13,432 nt of DNA, taken from assembly GCA_945866285.1 (NCBI GenBank), contig CAMBHC010000036.1, positions 1-13,432 on the forward strand, written 5' to 3'. A model generated the notes under the pieces. It saw only the letters and a list, made by a program, of their open reading frames with translations. It was not told the origin of the DNA and did no database searches. Shown piece by piece: positions 6,655 through 13,277 of the stretch (positions within the stretch are counted from its first letter, which is position 1; the number at the start of each line of letters is the position of its first letter). The position numbers and the translations under genes are program-made. Origin of the DNA: Candidatus Sulfopaludibacter sp. SbA3 (lineage in GTDB: Bacteria > Acidobacteriota > Vicinamibacteria > Vicinamibacterales > UBA2999).

Positions 6655-7692
6655 CTAGTGATCCAATTCGCCGTCACCGAGCGTGAAGTGCCAGTCGTCC
6701 GTGGACTGGTAGAACGCTTTCGGCGTTTCCGGGGCGTTGATTTTCACCGTGAGGTCGATGCCCGACTTCACCATGAAGTAACCCGATCGCCGCAGCACTC
6801 TCCGAAACGCGGCGTGCGTCATGTAACAGCGAATCTTGTCTGAGTCGGCGGCCCGGGCCTCGCGATCGACCCAGCGCGCCAGCGTCTTCAGCCCGCGCTC
6901 GTCGCTGGGATCGGCGAGCAGGTCAACGATCTGCGTCACGCGGCCTTGAGGTTCGCGCAGGTGCCGATACACGACGTACCCGTCGACCTCGTCGCCGCGT
7001 CGTAACAACGCCGCCGTGTAGCGGACGTGAGGTGGCTCGATGTACTTCCAGTTCAAGTAACGCGCATCGCGCTTGACCGCAATGGCAAACCGGCTGGCCA
7101 TGCGTTCCCACAGTCGATCGGATCGCTCGTCGAAGCGGCGCACGACCTCCACCTCTTCACGCAGCGGTTGCGCCCTCGAGACCAGTCGGACCACCGGCAG
7201 CGTCAACGCCGAGACCAGCCGGTTGATGGCCACGGGCCAGGTCGGAATGCGCAACGCGCGCCGGCTGATCGGTTTGACGAGGCACGACAGCGGCTGGGCT
7301 TTCGGCCAGCGCATTTCATCGAGGCGCGCGCGCGTCGCCGGCGACAGCCCGGCGCCGAGGGCCACGGCCGTGCCGCGGTCCCACGCCCGCAACAGCGACC
7401 CACCCAAGCCTTGCCGCTGCCGTTCAGCGACGACCAGCGGATCCGTGCTCCACGTGCCGGCGGCCTCGACACCACCAACGACCACGAGGACCGGCAGCAG
7501 CGGGATGGTGGCAATCAGGGTCGGACCCTCGCGGACGACCCAATACGGAGGTTCCACGCCACCCGCCGGGTTGCGGCGAACCCAATCCCAGCGCAGGCGA
7601 AGCCGATCCGCGGCCTCGTTGCCGAGAGTCCGCCGATGGATTTGCTCGATGCCCCGACGGTCGTCAGGGGTGTAGCGTTCGATCTCCGCCAT
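6655..7692 (-). CDS. Long GNAT-family N-acyltransferase
   Basis: A 345-residue protein whose first half is a GNAT acyl-CoA transferase fold: a strand-rich region (residues 50-85) leads to the acyl-CoA loop QRQGLGGSL (92-100), matching the Q/R-x-x-G-x-G/A motif. The second half (about 185-345) contains YLNWKYIEPP (near 213-222), and the protein ends in an acidic tail (DDWHFTLGDGELDH). This length and tail recall acyltransferases found next to exopolysaccharide gene clusters, which suggests N-acylation of an amino sugar, but the substrate is an inference. The ATG at 7692 has no clear ribosome site. It sits between the secreted STN-like protein and yqeY on the same strand, with a 109-base spacer upstream. 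The stop is TAG. Confidence 0.8.
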   Translation of the reverse strand: MAEIERYTPDDRRGIEQIHRRTLGNEAADRLRLRWDWVRRNPAGGVEPPYWVVREGPTLIATIPLLPVLVVVGGVEAAGTWSTDPLVVAERQRQGLGGSLLRAWDRGTAVALGAGLSPATRARLDEMRWPKAQPLSCLVKPISRRALRIPTWPVAINRLVSALTLPVVRLVSRAQPLREEVEVVRRFDERSDRLWERMASRFAIAVKRDARYLNWKYIEPPHVRYTAALLRRGDEVDGYVVYRHLREPQGRVTQIVDLLADPSDERGLKTLARWVDREARAADSDKIRCYMTHAAFRRVLRRSGYFMVKSGIDLTVKINAPETPKAFYQSTDDWHFTLGDGELDH

Positions 7693-7761
7693 GGATCAAT
7701 ACAAGTCGCGCCAATCAGAACTGCGAGAGGGAAGGATCAATTGTACCGGAAGATGACGGGG

Positions 7762-7779
7762 CCTATTCCGTAGGAATGG
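7762..7779. other. Short hairpin in the spacer upstream of the GNAT gene
   Basis: CCTATTCC pairs with GGAATGG around a three-base loop, with one bulge. No T-run follows on either strand, so it is at most a weak transcript end after the STN-like gene. Confidence 0.35.
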
Positions 7780-7796
7780 GCCGACACCGCTTGAGT

Positions 7797-7820
7797 GGGG
7801 GCTATGCCCCCCCGGGGGGG
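7797..7820. repeat. C7-G7 tract and overlapping hairpin at the end of the STN-like gene
   Basis: Seven C (7807-7813) abut seven G (7814-7820), encoding the last Pro-Pro-Gly-Gly of the protein. GGGGGC (7797-7802) can also pair with GCCCCC (7806-7811) around the stop codon. Such tracts are prone to polymerase slippage and to sequencing error. Confidence 0.7.
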
Positions 7821-8548
7821 CGGACTGCTGCGCCGGGCTGGCTCTGCTGAGCCGGAGGCGCGACGATCATGCCGGGCGTCGGGGCGCCGAAGGTCGGCAC
7901 GGTTCCCGGGTTGGCCGGGTTAATGGTGATGCTCTGGGGCGCACCGGTGTTCGGGTTGATCGTGGTCACCGGCTGGCCGTTCACGCCGGCCGGCAGGTTC
8001 TGGAACATGCCGGGCTGCGTATTCTGACCGGGCTGCGGGAACGTGAACACCGGCGCGTTGGGCGGATTTGGATCCGGCTCCTCTTCGGGTTCCTCGTCCT
8101 GCTCCACCTGGCGCGCGGGCGGGCGCTGCGGCACGAATCGCTGATTCGCAGCCGCGCCGCCGCCCTGGTTAGGCGTCGTGCGCGCGGCTGGTGGCGGCAC
8201 GGCGCTGGTGGCCATCACGAGGATGCGGTCGTAGATCGACGTGCCAGCGACCGTCGATGCGCGTCTCGGCGCGGCCATGTATCCGGCGACGCTGCGCAAC
8301 ACGATCTCCAGGGCCTGCGCTTCAGGCACATTCTCGAGCTTGAGGGTGAGCGGGCTGCCGGCAATGCGTTCGCTGCCGATCACTTTCGTGCCGCCGAGCT
8401 TGGCCCACTCGTTCAGGATGGTCCTGACCGGCACGGCGGTGGCCTCGAGCGAGACGCGCCCGTCCATGAACGACAGCTTCAGCTGCTGCGCCGAGGCGGG
8501 CAGGCTGACGGCCAGCAGGAGAGCAAATGTGGGAAGGATTCGACGCAT
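7802..8548 (-). CDS. Secreted STN/secretin-N-like domain protein with proline-rich tail
   Basis: A 248-residue exported protein. Residues 1-20 are a Sec signal peptide (positive MRR, hydrophobic core, ASA before Q21). Residues 22-95 look like the short N-terminal domain of secretins and TonB receptors: LSFMDGRVSLEATAVPVRTI (25-44) gives the strand-helix start and LTLKLENVPEAQALEIVL (67-84) the second strand and helix. The rest (about 115-248) is low complexity: Pro/Gln/Gly/Asn-rich with an acidic patch DEEPEEEPDP (151-160). There is no secretin barrel, so it is a free-standing domain, perhaps an envelope adaptor. The ATG at 8548 is chosen because the signal peptide begins there. A possible -10 (TATACT, 8570-8565) would give a leader of about 10 bases. 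Confidence 0.75.
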   Translation of the reverse strand: MRRILPTFALLLAVSLPASAQQLKLSFMDGRVSLEATAVPVRTILNEWAKLGGTKVIGSERIAGSPLTLKLENVPEAQALEIVLRSVAGYMAAPRRASTVAGTSIYDRILVMATSAVPPPAARTTPNQGGGAAANQRFVPQRPPARQVEQDEEPEEEPDPNPPNAPVFTFPQPGQNTQPGMFQNLPAGVNGQPVTTINPNTGAPQSITINPANPGTVPTFGAPTPGMIVAPPAQQSQPGAAVRPPGGA

Positions 8549-8564
8549 CGGAAACGCCTGATTG

Positions 8565-8570
8565 AGTATA
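8565..8570 (-). promoter_or_regulatory. Possible -10 element for the STN-like gene
   Basis: The minus strand reads TATACT, five of six matches to the -10 consensus. It lies 17 bases upstream of the ATG, in the 68-base spacer after the aminotransferase. No convincing -35 is seen at the right distance. Confidence 0.35.
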
Positions 8571-8598
8571 TGCCCTTGCCTGGTCAGACGCCCGCGGC

Positions 8599-8612
8599 CC
8601 GGCCGTGGCCGG
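8599..8612 (-). terminator. GC-rich inverted repeat after the aminotransferase stop
   Basis: CCGGCC (8599-8604) and GGCCGG (8607-8612) form a strong short hairpin 5 bases past the TAG of the aminotransferase, at the end of the glycan operon. No T-run follows, so termination here is only possible, not shown. Confidence 0.35.
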
Positions 8613-8616
8613 TGGC

Positions 8617-9717
8617 CTACCGGGTGGGCGGGACGAACGACGAAAACGCGCCCATAACGGTCGATACCTGGTCGTCGGACAACGCCGGATACATCGGCAG
8701 CGACACGATCTCTGCGCACACACGGTCGCCAACCGGGCACATGGCCGGGTTGGTCGCCGCCAGCGCCGGCTGCCTGGGGATGGGCACCGGGTAATGGATC
8801 AGCGTCTCGACACCCTGCACGAGGCAGTGCGCCTGAAAGGCCTCGCGGCAAGACGTGAGGACCGGGAACAGGTGGTAAACGTGGCCCGCGTCGAACTCGC
8901 GCGGCACGCTCAGTGATGGCGGGACGCTCGCCGAGCGATACCGCCCGGCAATCGCGCGGCGCCGCTTCGTCCAATCGGCCAAATACGGCAGTCGCGCGCG
9001 CAAGATCGCCGCCTGCAGTTCGTCGAGGCGGCTATTGGCGCCGGCCTCCTGGTGGTGATACCGCGACGTCTGTCCGCCATTGCGCAGGCGCTTGATGCGG
9101 GCCGCCAGTTGCGCGTCGCGTGTGATCACCGCGCCACCGTCGCCGAGCGCGCCGAGGTTCTTGGTGGGATAGAAGCTGGTGGCGCCGGCAATGCCGATGC
9201 TGCCGACGGCGCGGCCGTCAAACGTGGCGAGCTGCGCCTGTGCGGCATCTTCGATCAGGGCCAGGTTGTGTCGCGCGGCAATGCCTTCGAACGCGCGCAT
9301 GTCGGCGGCCTGGCCGTACAAGTGCACCGGCAAAATCGCCTTGGTGCGCGACGTGATTGCCGCTTCGGTGGCGTGCGGGTCGAGCGTCAGACGGGCCGGA
9401 TCGATATCGGCGAACACCGGGCGGGCGCCGGCCATCATGACCGCGAGCGCCGAGTAGGCCGCCGACAGCGGCGGTGTGATCACTTCATCGCCCGGACCAA
9501 TGTCGAGCGCGCGCAGGATGAGCGTGATGGCGTCAGTGCCCGTGCCGACGCCGACGGCGTATGGCACCTGGCTGGCGGCGGCGAACTCCGCCTCGAAGGC
9601 TTCGACTTCAGGACCCAGCACGAACCAGCCGCTGGCGATCACCCGATCGATCGCGGCCCTGACGTCGGCGGCATCAACGCCGGGACGGAGCGCGTTAAAT
9701 GGAACGTGGGTCGACAT
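8617..9717 (-). CDS. DegT/DnrJ/EryC1-family sugar aminotransferase
   Basis: A 366-residue PLP enzyme that transfers an amino group, usually from glutamate, to a keto sugar nucleotide. Markers are GTGTDAI (58-64), PVHLYGQ (130-136), IEDAAQAQ (155-162) with D157 for the pyridine nitrogen, SFYPTKNLGALGDGGA (181-196) with the PLP lysine K186, and NSRLDELQAA (228-237). It belongs to the group that includes 3-amino and 4-amino sugar transaminases (FdtB/WlbC/DesV-like). The exact position aminated cannot be fixed. The ATG at 9717 overlaps the end of the SDR gene by 23 bases and has no ribosome site of its own, so coupled translation is likely. It is the last gene of the glycan operon. The stop is TAG. 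Confidence 0.93.
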   Translation of the reverse strand: MSTHVPFNALRPGVDAADVRAAIDRVIASGWFVLGPEVEAFEAEFAAASQVPYAVGVGTGTDAITLILRALDIGPGDEVITPPLSAAYSALAVMMAGARPVFADIDPARLTLDPHATEAAITSRTKAILPVHLYGQAADMRAFEGIAARHNLALIEDAAQAQLATFDGRAVGSIGIAGATSFYPTKNLGALGDGGAVITRDAQLAARIKRLRNGGQTSRYHHQEAGANSRLDELQAAILRARLPYLADWTKRRRAIAGRYRSASVPPSLSVPREFDAGHVYHLFPVLTSCREAFQAHCLVQGVETLIHYPVPIPRQPALAATNPAMCPVGDRVCAEIVSLPMYPALSDDQVSTVMGAFSSFVPPTR

Positions 9718-10702
9718 AGTGCACCATGTGCGCGCGGTAGTAATCCAGCGTGCGGGCGAAGCCCTCACGCAACGGCACGGCCGGCGCCCAGCCGGTCCGG
9801 GTCCTGAACAGCGTGGAGTCGGCGTAGAAGCTGCCGATGTCGATGGCCTTCTTCTCCGTGGGCCACTCGACGAACCGGTAGCGGCCCTGGCCGGCCAGCT
9901 CGACGAGCAGCGCGACCAGGTCGCGATGCGCGATGTGCTCATCACCACCGACGTTGAAGGCTTCGCCGTTGACGGCGTCGCTGGCGCCGGCCGCAAGGAA
10001 CGCTTCCACCGCGTCATCCACGTAGACAAAGTCGCGCACTTGCGAGCCGTCGCCGAAGACCTCGATCTCGCGATTCTCGAGCACCAGGCGAATGAACCAG
10101 CCGATGAAGCCCTGGCGGTTGTGTCGCAGCAACTGGCGCGGACCGTAGACATTGGTCAGGCGCAAGGCGCAGGCGCGGACGCCGAAGACGTTGTTGTAGA
10201 CCAGGTGGTAATACTCGCCGGCGGCCTTGTTGATGCCATTGACGTCGGTGGGCCGCACCAGGTGACGTTCGGTCACCGGCAGCACGTCGGGCCGCCCGTA
10301 GATCTGGCGCGTGCTCGCATAGACCACCTTGACGCCCGGGTTGTGGTGGCGGCACGCCTCGAGCAGCGTCAGCTGGCTGCGGCAGTTGATGTCGAGGTCC
10401 GTGTGCGGATCCTGCATGCTGTCGATGTGGCTGACCTGGCCGGCCAGGTTGAAAATCACTTCGCGGTCGCGCACCAGGTAGTTCATGGTGCTGGCCTGCC
10501 GAACGTCGGCGACGTTGACTCGCACCTGCGACTCAATGCCGGCGATGTTGAAGAGGTTGCCGCCGTAGTCGGGGATCAGCGAATCGACTAGCAGGACGTC
10601 GGCGCCGAGCTGCACCAGGCGCTGCGCGAGGTTGCTGCCGATGAAGCCGAGGCCGCCGGTGATCATCACGCGGCGCCCCTGGTAGAACTGCGCCGGCGTC
10701 AT
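9695..10702 (-). CDS. Extended SDR, nucleotide-sugar epimerase/dehydratase family
   Basis: A 335-residue Rossmann enzyme acting on a nucleotide-activated sugar. It has the NAD-binding TGGLGFIGSNL (15-25), D40, NLAGQVSH (85-92), and late family motifs LRLTNVYGPR (180-189), FGDGSQVRDFVYVDD (216-230) and FNVGG (249-253). The usual active-site YxxxK reads NGINK (155-159), so Lys is kept but Tyr is Asn. The upstream Ser/Thr is present in ASTRQIYG (129-136). The reaction may therefore differ from a classical 4-epimerase or 4,6-dehydratase, or another Tyr may substitute. The ATG at 10702 overlaps the previous gene's TGA (ATGA). Next to the aminotransferase, it probably supplies its keto-sugar or modifies the product. 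The stop is TAA. Confidence 0.9.
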   Translation of the reverse strand: MTPAQFYQGRRVMITGGLGFIGSNLAQRLVQLGADVLLVDSLIPDYGGNLFNIAGIESQVRVNVADVRQASTMNYLVRDREVIFNLAGQVSHIDSMQDPHTDLDINCRSQLTLLEACRHHNPGVKVVYASTRQIYGRPDVLPVTERHLVRPTDVNGINKAAGEYYHLVYNNVFGVRACALRLTNVYGPRQLLRHNRQGFIGWFIRLVLENREIEVFGDGSQVRDFVYVDDAVEAFLAAGASDAVNGEAFNVGGDEHIAHRDLVALLVELAGQGRYRFVEWPTEKKAIDIGSFYADSTLFRTRTGWAPAVPLREGFARTLDYYRAHMVHYVDPRSI

Positions 10703-11436
10703 GCCCGTGCCCCGGTCTTCAGATGCTCGCGCCGGATCACCAGCGCCCACCACAACTTGAACACGTCAACCACGGTGCGGAAGATGCGAGGAAAGTTGAA
10801 GAACTGGGACTGGCCGTGGGCGCGGTGATAGTGATGCACCGGCGTCTCGGCCACGCGGAAGCCGGCGTCCTGGAACTTCTTCATCATCTCCAGGCAGATC
10901 ACGCCACTGTCCTTCTCGAGGCGGACCACCTCGAAGATGCGCCGCCGCATCAGCCGGAAGTCGCAGTCGACGTCGCGCACCTTCAAGCCGAACAGCAGCT
11001 TGACGGTGTGATGGTAAATGCGGCCGATGATGATGCGATGCATCGGGTCCGAGCGACTGATCTTCCACCCGTTCACCCAATCCACATCGTCGCGCAGCTG
11101 TTGCCAGAGCAGGACCATCTCGGCCGGATCGTACTGCGCGTCACCGTCGGTGTAGAACACGAGATCCTTGGTCGCCGTGGCGAAGCCTGACCGCAGCGCG
11201 CCACCGTAGCCGCGGTTCTTCGGGTGATGGACGATGCGCACGCGGTTGGGATAAACCCGCGCCAGTTCTTCAAGAATGTGCGGGGTGTCGTCCTGGCTGC
11301 CGTCGTTGATGACGATCACTTCGAAGTCTGGGGTCAGCGTACCGGCCACTTGCACGGCGCTAATCACCAGGCTGGCAATGGTGCCGGCATCGTTGTACGC
11401 GGGGAAGAACACGCTCAGGCTTGGCACGGGTGCCAC
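10699..11436 (-). CDS. Family 2 glycosyltransferase
   Basis: A 245-residue GT-A-fold enzyme using a nucleotide sugar. It begins with SVFFPAYNDAGTI (8-20), followed by VINDGSQDDT (42-51), NRGYGGALRSG (74-84) and the metal-binding DGDAQYDP (97-104). VRDVDCDFRLMRR (153-165) is the acceptor-loop region seen in polyprenyl-phosphate sugar synthases. The C-terminus (VFKLWWALVIRRE) has one amphipathic or membrane-touching segment. Start choice is uncertain: GTG at 11436 overlaps the preceding TAG (reads TAGTG), GTG at 11427 gives 242 residues, and GTG at 11499 would overlap the preceding gene by 64 bases and add low-complexity residues. It overlaps the SDR by four bases. The stop is TGA. Confidence 0.9.
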   Translation of the reverse strand: MAPVPSLSVFFPAYNDAGTIASLVISAVQVAGTLTPDFEVIVINDGSQDDTPHILEELARVYPNRVRIVHHPKNRGYGGALRSGFATATKDLVFYTDGDAQYDPAEMVLLWQQLRDDVDWVNGWKISRSDPMHRIIIGRIYHHTVKLLFGLKVRDVDCDFRLMRRRIFEVVRLEKDSGVICLEMMKKFQDAGFRVAETPVHHYHRAHGQSQFFNFPRIFRTVVDVFKLWWALVIRREHLKTGARA

Positions 11437-12176
11437 TACTGCGAGCCACCGGCGCGGTGCTGATGCCGCAGCCGGCCGTGACGCAGGATGAGTTTCCACG
11501 GCGTGATCAACGACTCGAGCAGGACGCCGCTCGACAACTTCGATGCGCCCTGGCGGCGCTCCACGAAGATGATTGGCGACTCGACGATGCGCAGGCCGGC
11601 GTCGGCGGCCATGAAGGTGACGTCGAGCAGGAAGGCGTAGCCCTCGGAGACGATCTTGTCGAGCGGCAGCTTGGCCAGCGAGGTGCGGCGCCAGCAGCGG
11701 TAGCCGGTCGTGATGTCGTTGAGCCCGAGGCCGGTCACGGTGCGGATATAGAAGTTCGCAAACGAGCTGAGGATGATGCGGCGCAGCGGCCAGTTCACGA
11801 CGCTGATGCCGTTGAGGTACCGCGAACCGATCACAAGGTCGGCGCCGCCGAGGGCGACTTCGAGCATCGCTGGCAAATACTTCGGATCGTGCGACAGGTC
11901 GGCATCCATCTGGCAGACCAGGTCGGCGTCACTGGCGATGGCGTGCCGGAAGCCCTCGAGGTACGACACGCCGAGGCCACGCTGGCCGGTGCGATGCAGC
12001 ACCCGCACCCGGCCGGGATACTGCACCGCCAGAGCATCGGCCACCGCGCCGGTGCCGTCGGGCGACTGATCGTCGAGCACCATCACCTCGGTGCCAGGCA
12101 CCGTGAGGATGTCGGCCACCAGGATCGGCAGGTTCTCCCGTTCGTTGTATGTCGGGACCAGGACCAGCGTCTTCAT
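11436..12176 (-). CDS. DPM1-like polyprenyl-phosphate mannosyl(glycosyl)transferase
   Basis: A 246-residue GT2 closely resembling dolichol/polyprenol-phosphate mannose synthases, which load one hexose from a GDP- or UDP-sugar onto a lipid phosphate at the inner face of the membrane. Visible are LVPTYNERENL (6-16), VLDDQSPDGT (33-42), GLGVSYLEGF (67-76), the metal site MDADLSHDP (90-98), IGSRY (116-120), DITTGYRCWRR (154-164) and the late hallmark ERRQGASKLS (206-215). There is no C-terminal membrane domain, as in the soluble-type synthases. The ATG lies 3 bases after the preceding stop. The product would serve a GT-C glycosyltransferase, which is not in this window. Confidence 0.93.
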   Translation of the reverse strand: MKTLVLVPTYNERENLPILVADILTVPGTEVMVLDDQSPDGTGAVADALAVQYPGRVRVLHRTGQRGLGVSYLEGFRHAIASDADLVCQMDADLSHDPKYLPAMLEVALGGADLVIGSRYLNGISVVNWPLRRIILSSFANFYIRTVTGLGLNDITTGYRCWRRTSLAKLPLDKIVSEGYAFLLDVTFMAADAGLRIVESPIIFVERRQGASKLSSGVLLESLITPWKLILRHGRLRHQHRAGGSQ

Positions 12177-12179
12177 CCG

Positions 12180-13040
12180 CTATCGTCGCCCTTCAAAGCG
12201 CAGCGCCGCGATTTGTTCTGAGACCAGACCGACAAGCATGACAATCACCGAAAACATCAGCAATAACACCGCGCCATTGGGAATGCGATCGTGATACCCA
12301 AAGTTCCACGCGCCATATCCGGCGCCCAGTGCGAAGGTGGCGGCGCCAACCGGGGCAAATATCCGGAGCGGGCTGAAGATGGTGATCACTTTCAACAAGA
12401 TCAGCAGGAACTTCGCGCCGTCGCTGGCCAGCCGGATCTTTGACGTGCCGACTCGTGGCAACGCCCCGACGGGCTCGAACGCTACATTGTATCCGGCCTT
12501 GATAAACGCCAGCGTGGTGGTGGTGGGAGTTGAAAAGCCGTTCGGCAGCAGGTGGATGAACTCGAGCAGGTACTCCCGCCGAGCGGCCCGGAAGCCAGAG
12601 GTCAGGTCCGCAATCGGCCGCTCCGTCAGGTAGCTGGCCAACCAGTTCAACACCGCGTTGCCCATCCGCCGCCCGGTGGTGGCCTGGGTCTCGGCCGAAC
12701 GTGCGCCGATCACCAGGTCGTACTCGCCCAGCCGAGCGACCAGCCGGCCCACGTCATTGGCGCGGTGCTGGCCATCACCGTCCACAATCGTCAGCCATTC
12801 GCTGGTCGCGGCGCGGATGGCCGACTTCACGGCGGCGCCATTGCCCTTGTTGTAGGGATGCGTCACCACGCGGGCCCCAGCCTCGGCGGCGGCCGCACCG
12901 GTGCCGTCCGTCGAGCCATCGTCCACGACCAGCACTTCGTGCCACGCCGCCGCAGCTCGCAGGCTCGTGACGACCGCCGCGATGCTGTCGCGCTCGTTGA
13001 AAGCGGGGACAACGATGGTGACCGTGTTCGGCGATGCCAT
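12180..13040 (-). CDS. Membrane-anchored family 2 glycosyltransferase
   Basis: A 286-residue GT2 with a catalytic domain and a membrane tail. The catalytic part has VVPAFNERDSI (10-20), VDDGSTDGT (39-47), NKGNGAAVKSG-type loop (64-73), the metal site DGDGQH (87-92), IGAR (111-114) and DLTSGFRAARR (145-155). Hydrophobic segments at about 211-226, 228-247 and 257-276 anchor it in the membrane, as in GtrB/ArnC-like polyprenyl-phosphate glycosyltransferases. It is the first gene of the five-gene glycan operon. The ATG at 13040 is chosen over upstream in-frame starts because family similarity begins there and the proposed promoter lies beyond it. No ribosome site is evident; a run of seven T lies just upstream. 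The stop is TAG. Confidence 0.92.
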   Translation of the reverse strand: MASPNTVTIVVPAFNERDSIAAVVTSLRAAAAWHEVLVVDDGSTDGTGAAAAEAGARVVTHPYNKGNGAAVKSAIRAATSEWLTIVDGDGQHRANDVGRLVARLGEYDLVIGARSAETQATTGRRMGNAVLNWLASYLTERPIADLTSGFRAARREYLLEFIHLLPNGFSTPTTTTLAFIKAGYNVAFEPVGALPRVGTSKIRLASDGAKFLLILLKVITIFSPLRIFAPVGAATFALGAGYGAWNFGYHDRIPNGAVLLLMFSVIVMLVGLVSEQIAALRFEGRR

Positions 13041-13078
13041 CGGGTTAAGAAAAAAATACCTCTGCCGGGAAAGCGGCA

Positions 13079-13087
13079 ATCGTAGCA
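13079..13087 (-). promoter_or_regulatory. Possible extended -10 promoter of the glycan operon
   Basis: The minus strand reads TGC then TACGAT (13084-13079), an extended -10 with four of six hexamer matches. It would start transcription near 13072, about 32 bases before the ATG at 13040. A weak hairpin (13078-13063) and seven T (13056-13050) lie in this leader. Confidence 0.35.
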
Positions 13088-13211
13088 CGCGATTCTCCGC
13101 CCCTTCGCCTGTCCTCATTCAGGCGGTAGTCAAAACATTGGCACACCTTCGCATCAATGGCGAAACAAAGGCGTAAACGATAGACAGGTAGTCATTTGGA
13201 GCACTTGTGCG

Positions 13212-13240
13212 TTGACAAGACCGTCGGCTCAACCTACTAT
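13212..13240 (+). promoter_or_regulatory. Sigma-70 promoter of mraZ
   Basis: A perfect -35 TTGACA (13212-13217), a 17-base spacer and the -10 TACTAT (13235-13240) make the best full promoter in the window. Transcription would begin near 13247, leaving a leader of about 31 bases. A small GCAC/GTGC palindrome (13201-13210) sits just upstream. Confidence 0.8.
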
Positions 13241-13244
13241 TCGA

Positions 13245-13270
13245 GTGGATTTTTGTGGAGTTTAGTGGGA
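13245..13270 (+). promoter_or_regulatory. MraZ operator: three TGG repeats at 10-bp spacing
   Basis: GTGGA, GTGGA and GTGGG start at 13245, 13255 and 13265, exactly 10 bases apart. Read as TGGxN with five-base spacers, this fits the repeat rule described for the E. coli MraZ operator. The array runs from the predicted transcription start to the ribosome site, so bound MraZ would repress its own operon. Confidence 0.75.
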
Positions 13271-13277
13271 GATAGAT

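Larger units (their letters stand above)
13041..13277. other. 237-base divergent intergenic region (glycan operon / mraZ)
   Basis: The longest noncoding stretch in the window. It holds the mraZ promoter and operator on the right and the possible glycan-operon promoter on the left. Between 13090 and 13200 I see no further motif and no convincing small gene. Confidence 0.7.

Noticed and set aside
10699..11499. Longer form of the third GT2 starting at GTG 11499
   Set aside because: It would overlap the DPM1-like gene by 64 bases and add a low-complexity Pro/Ala/Arg stretch before the first family motif.
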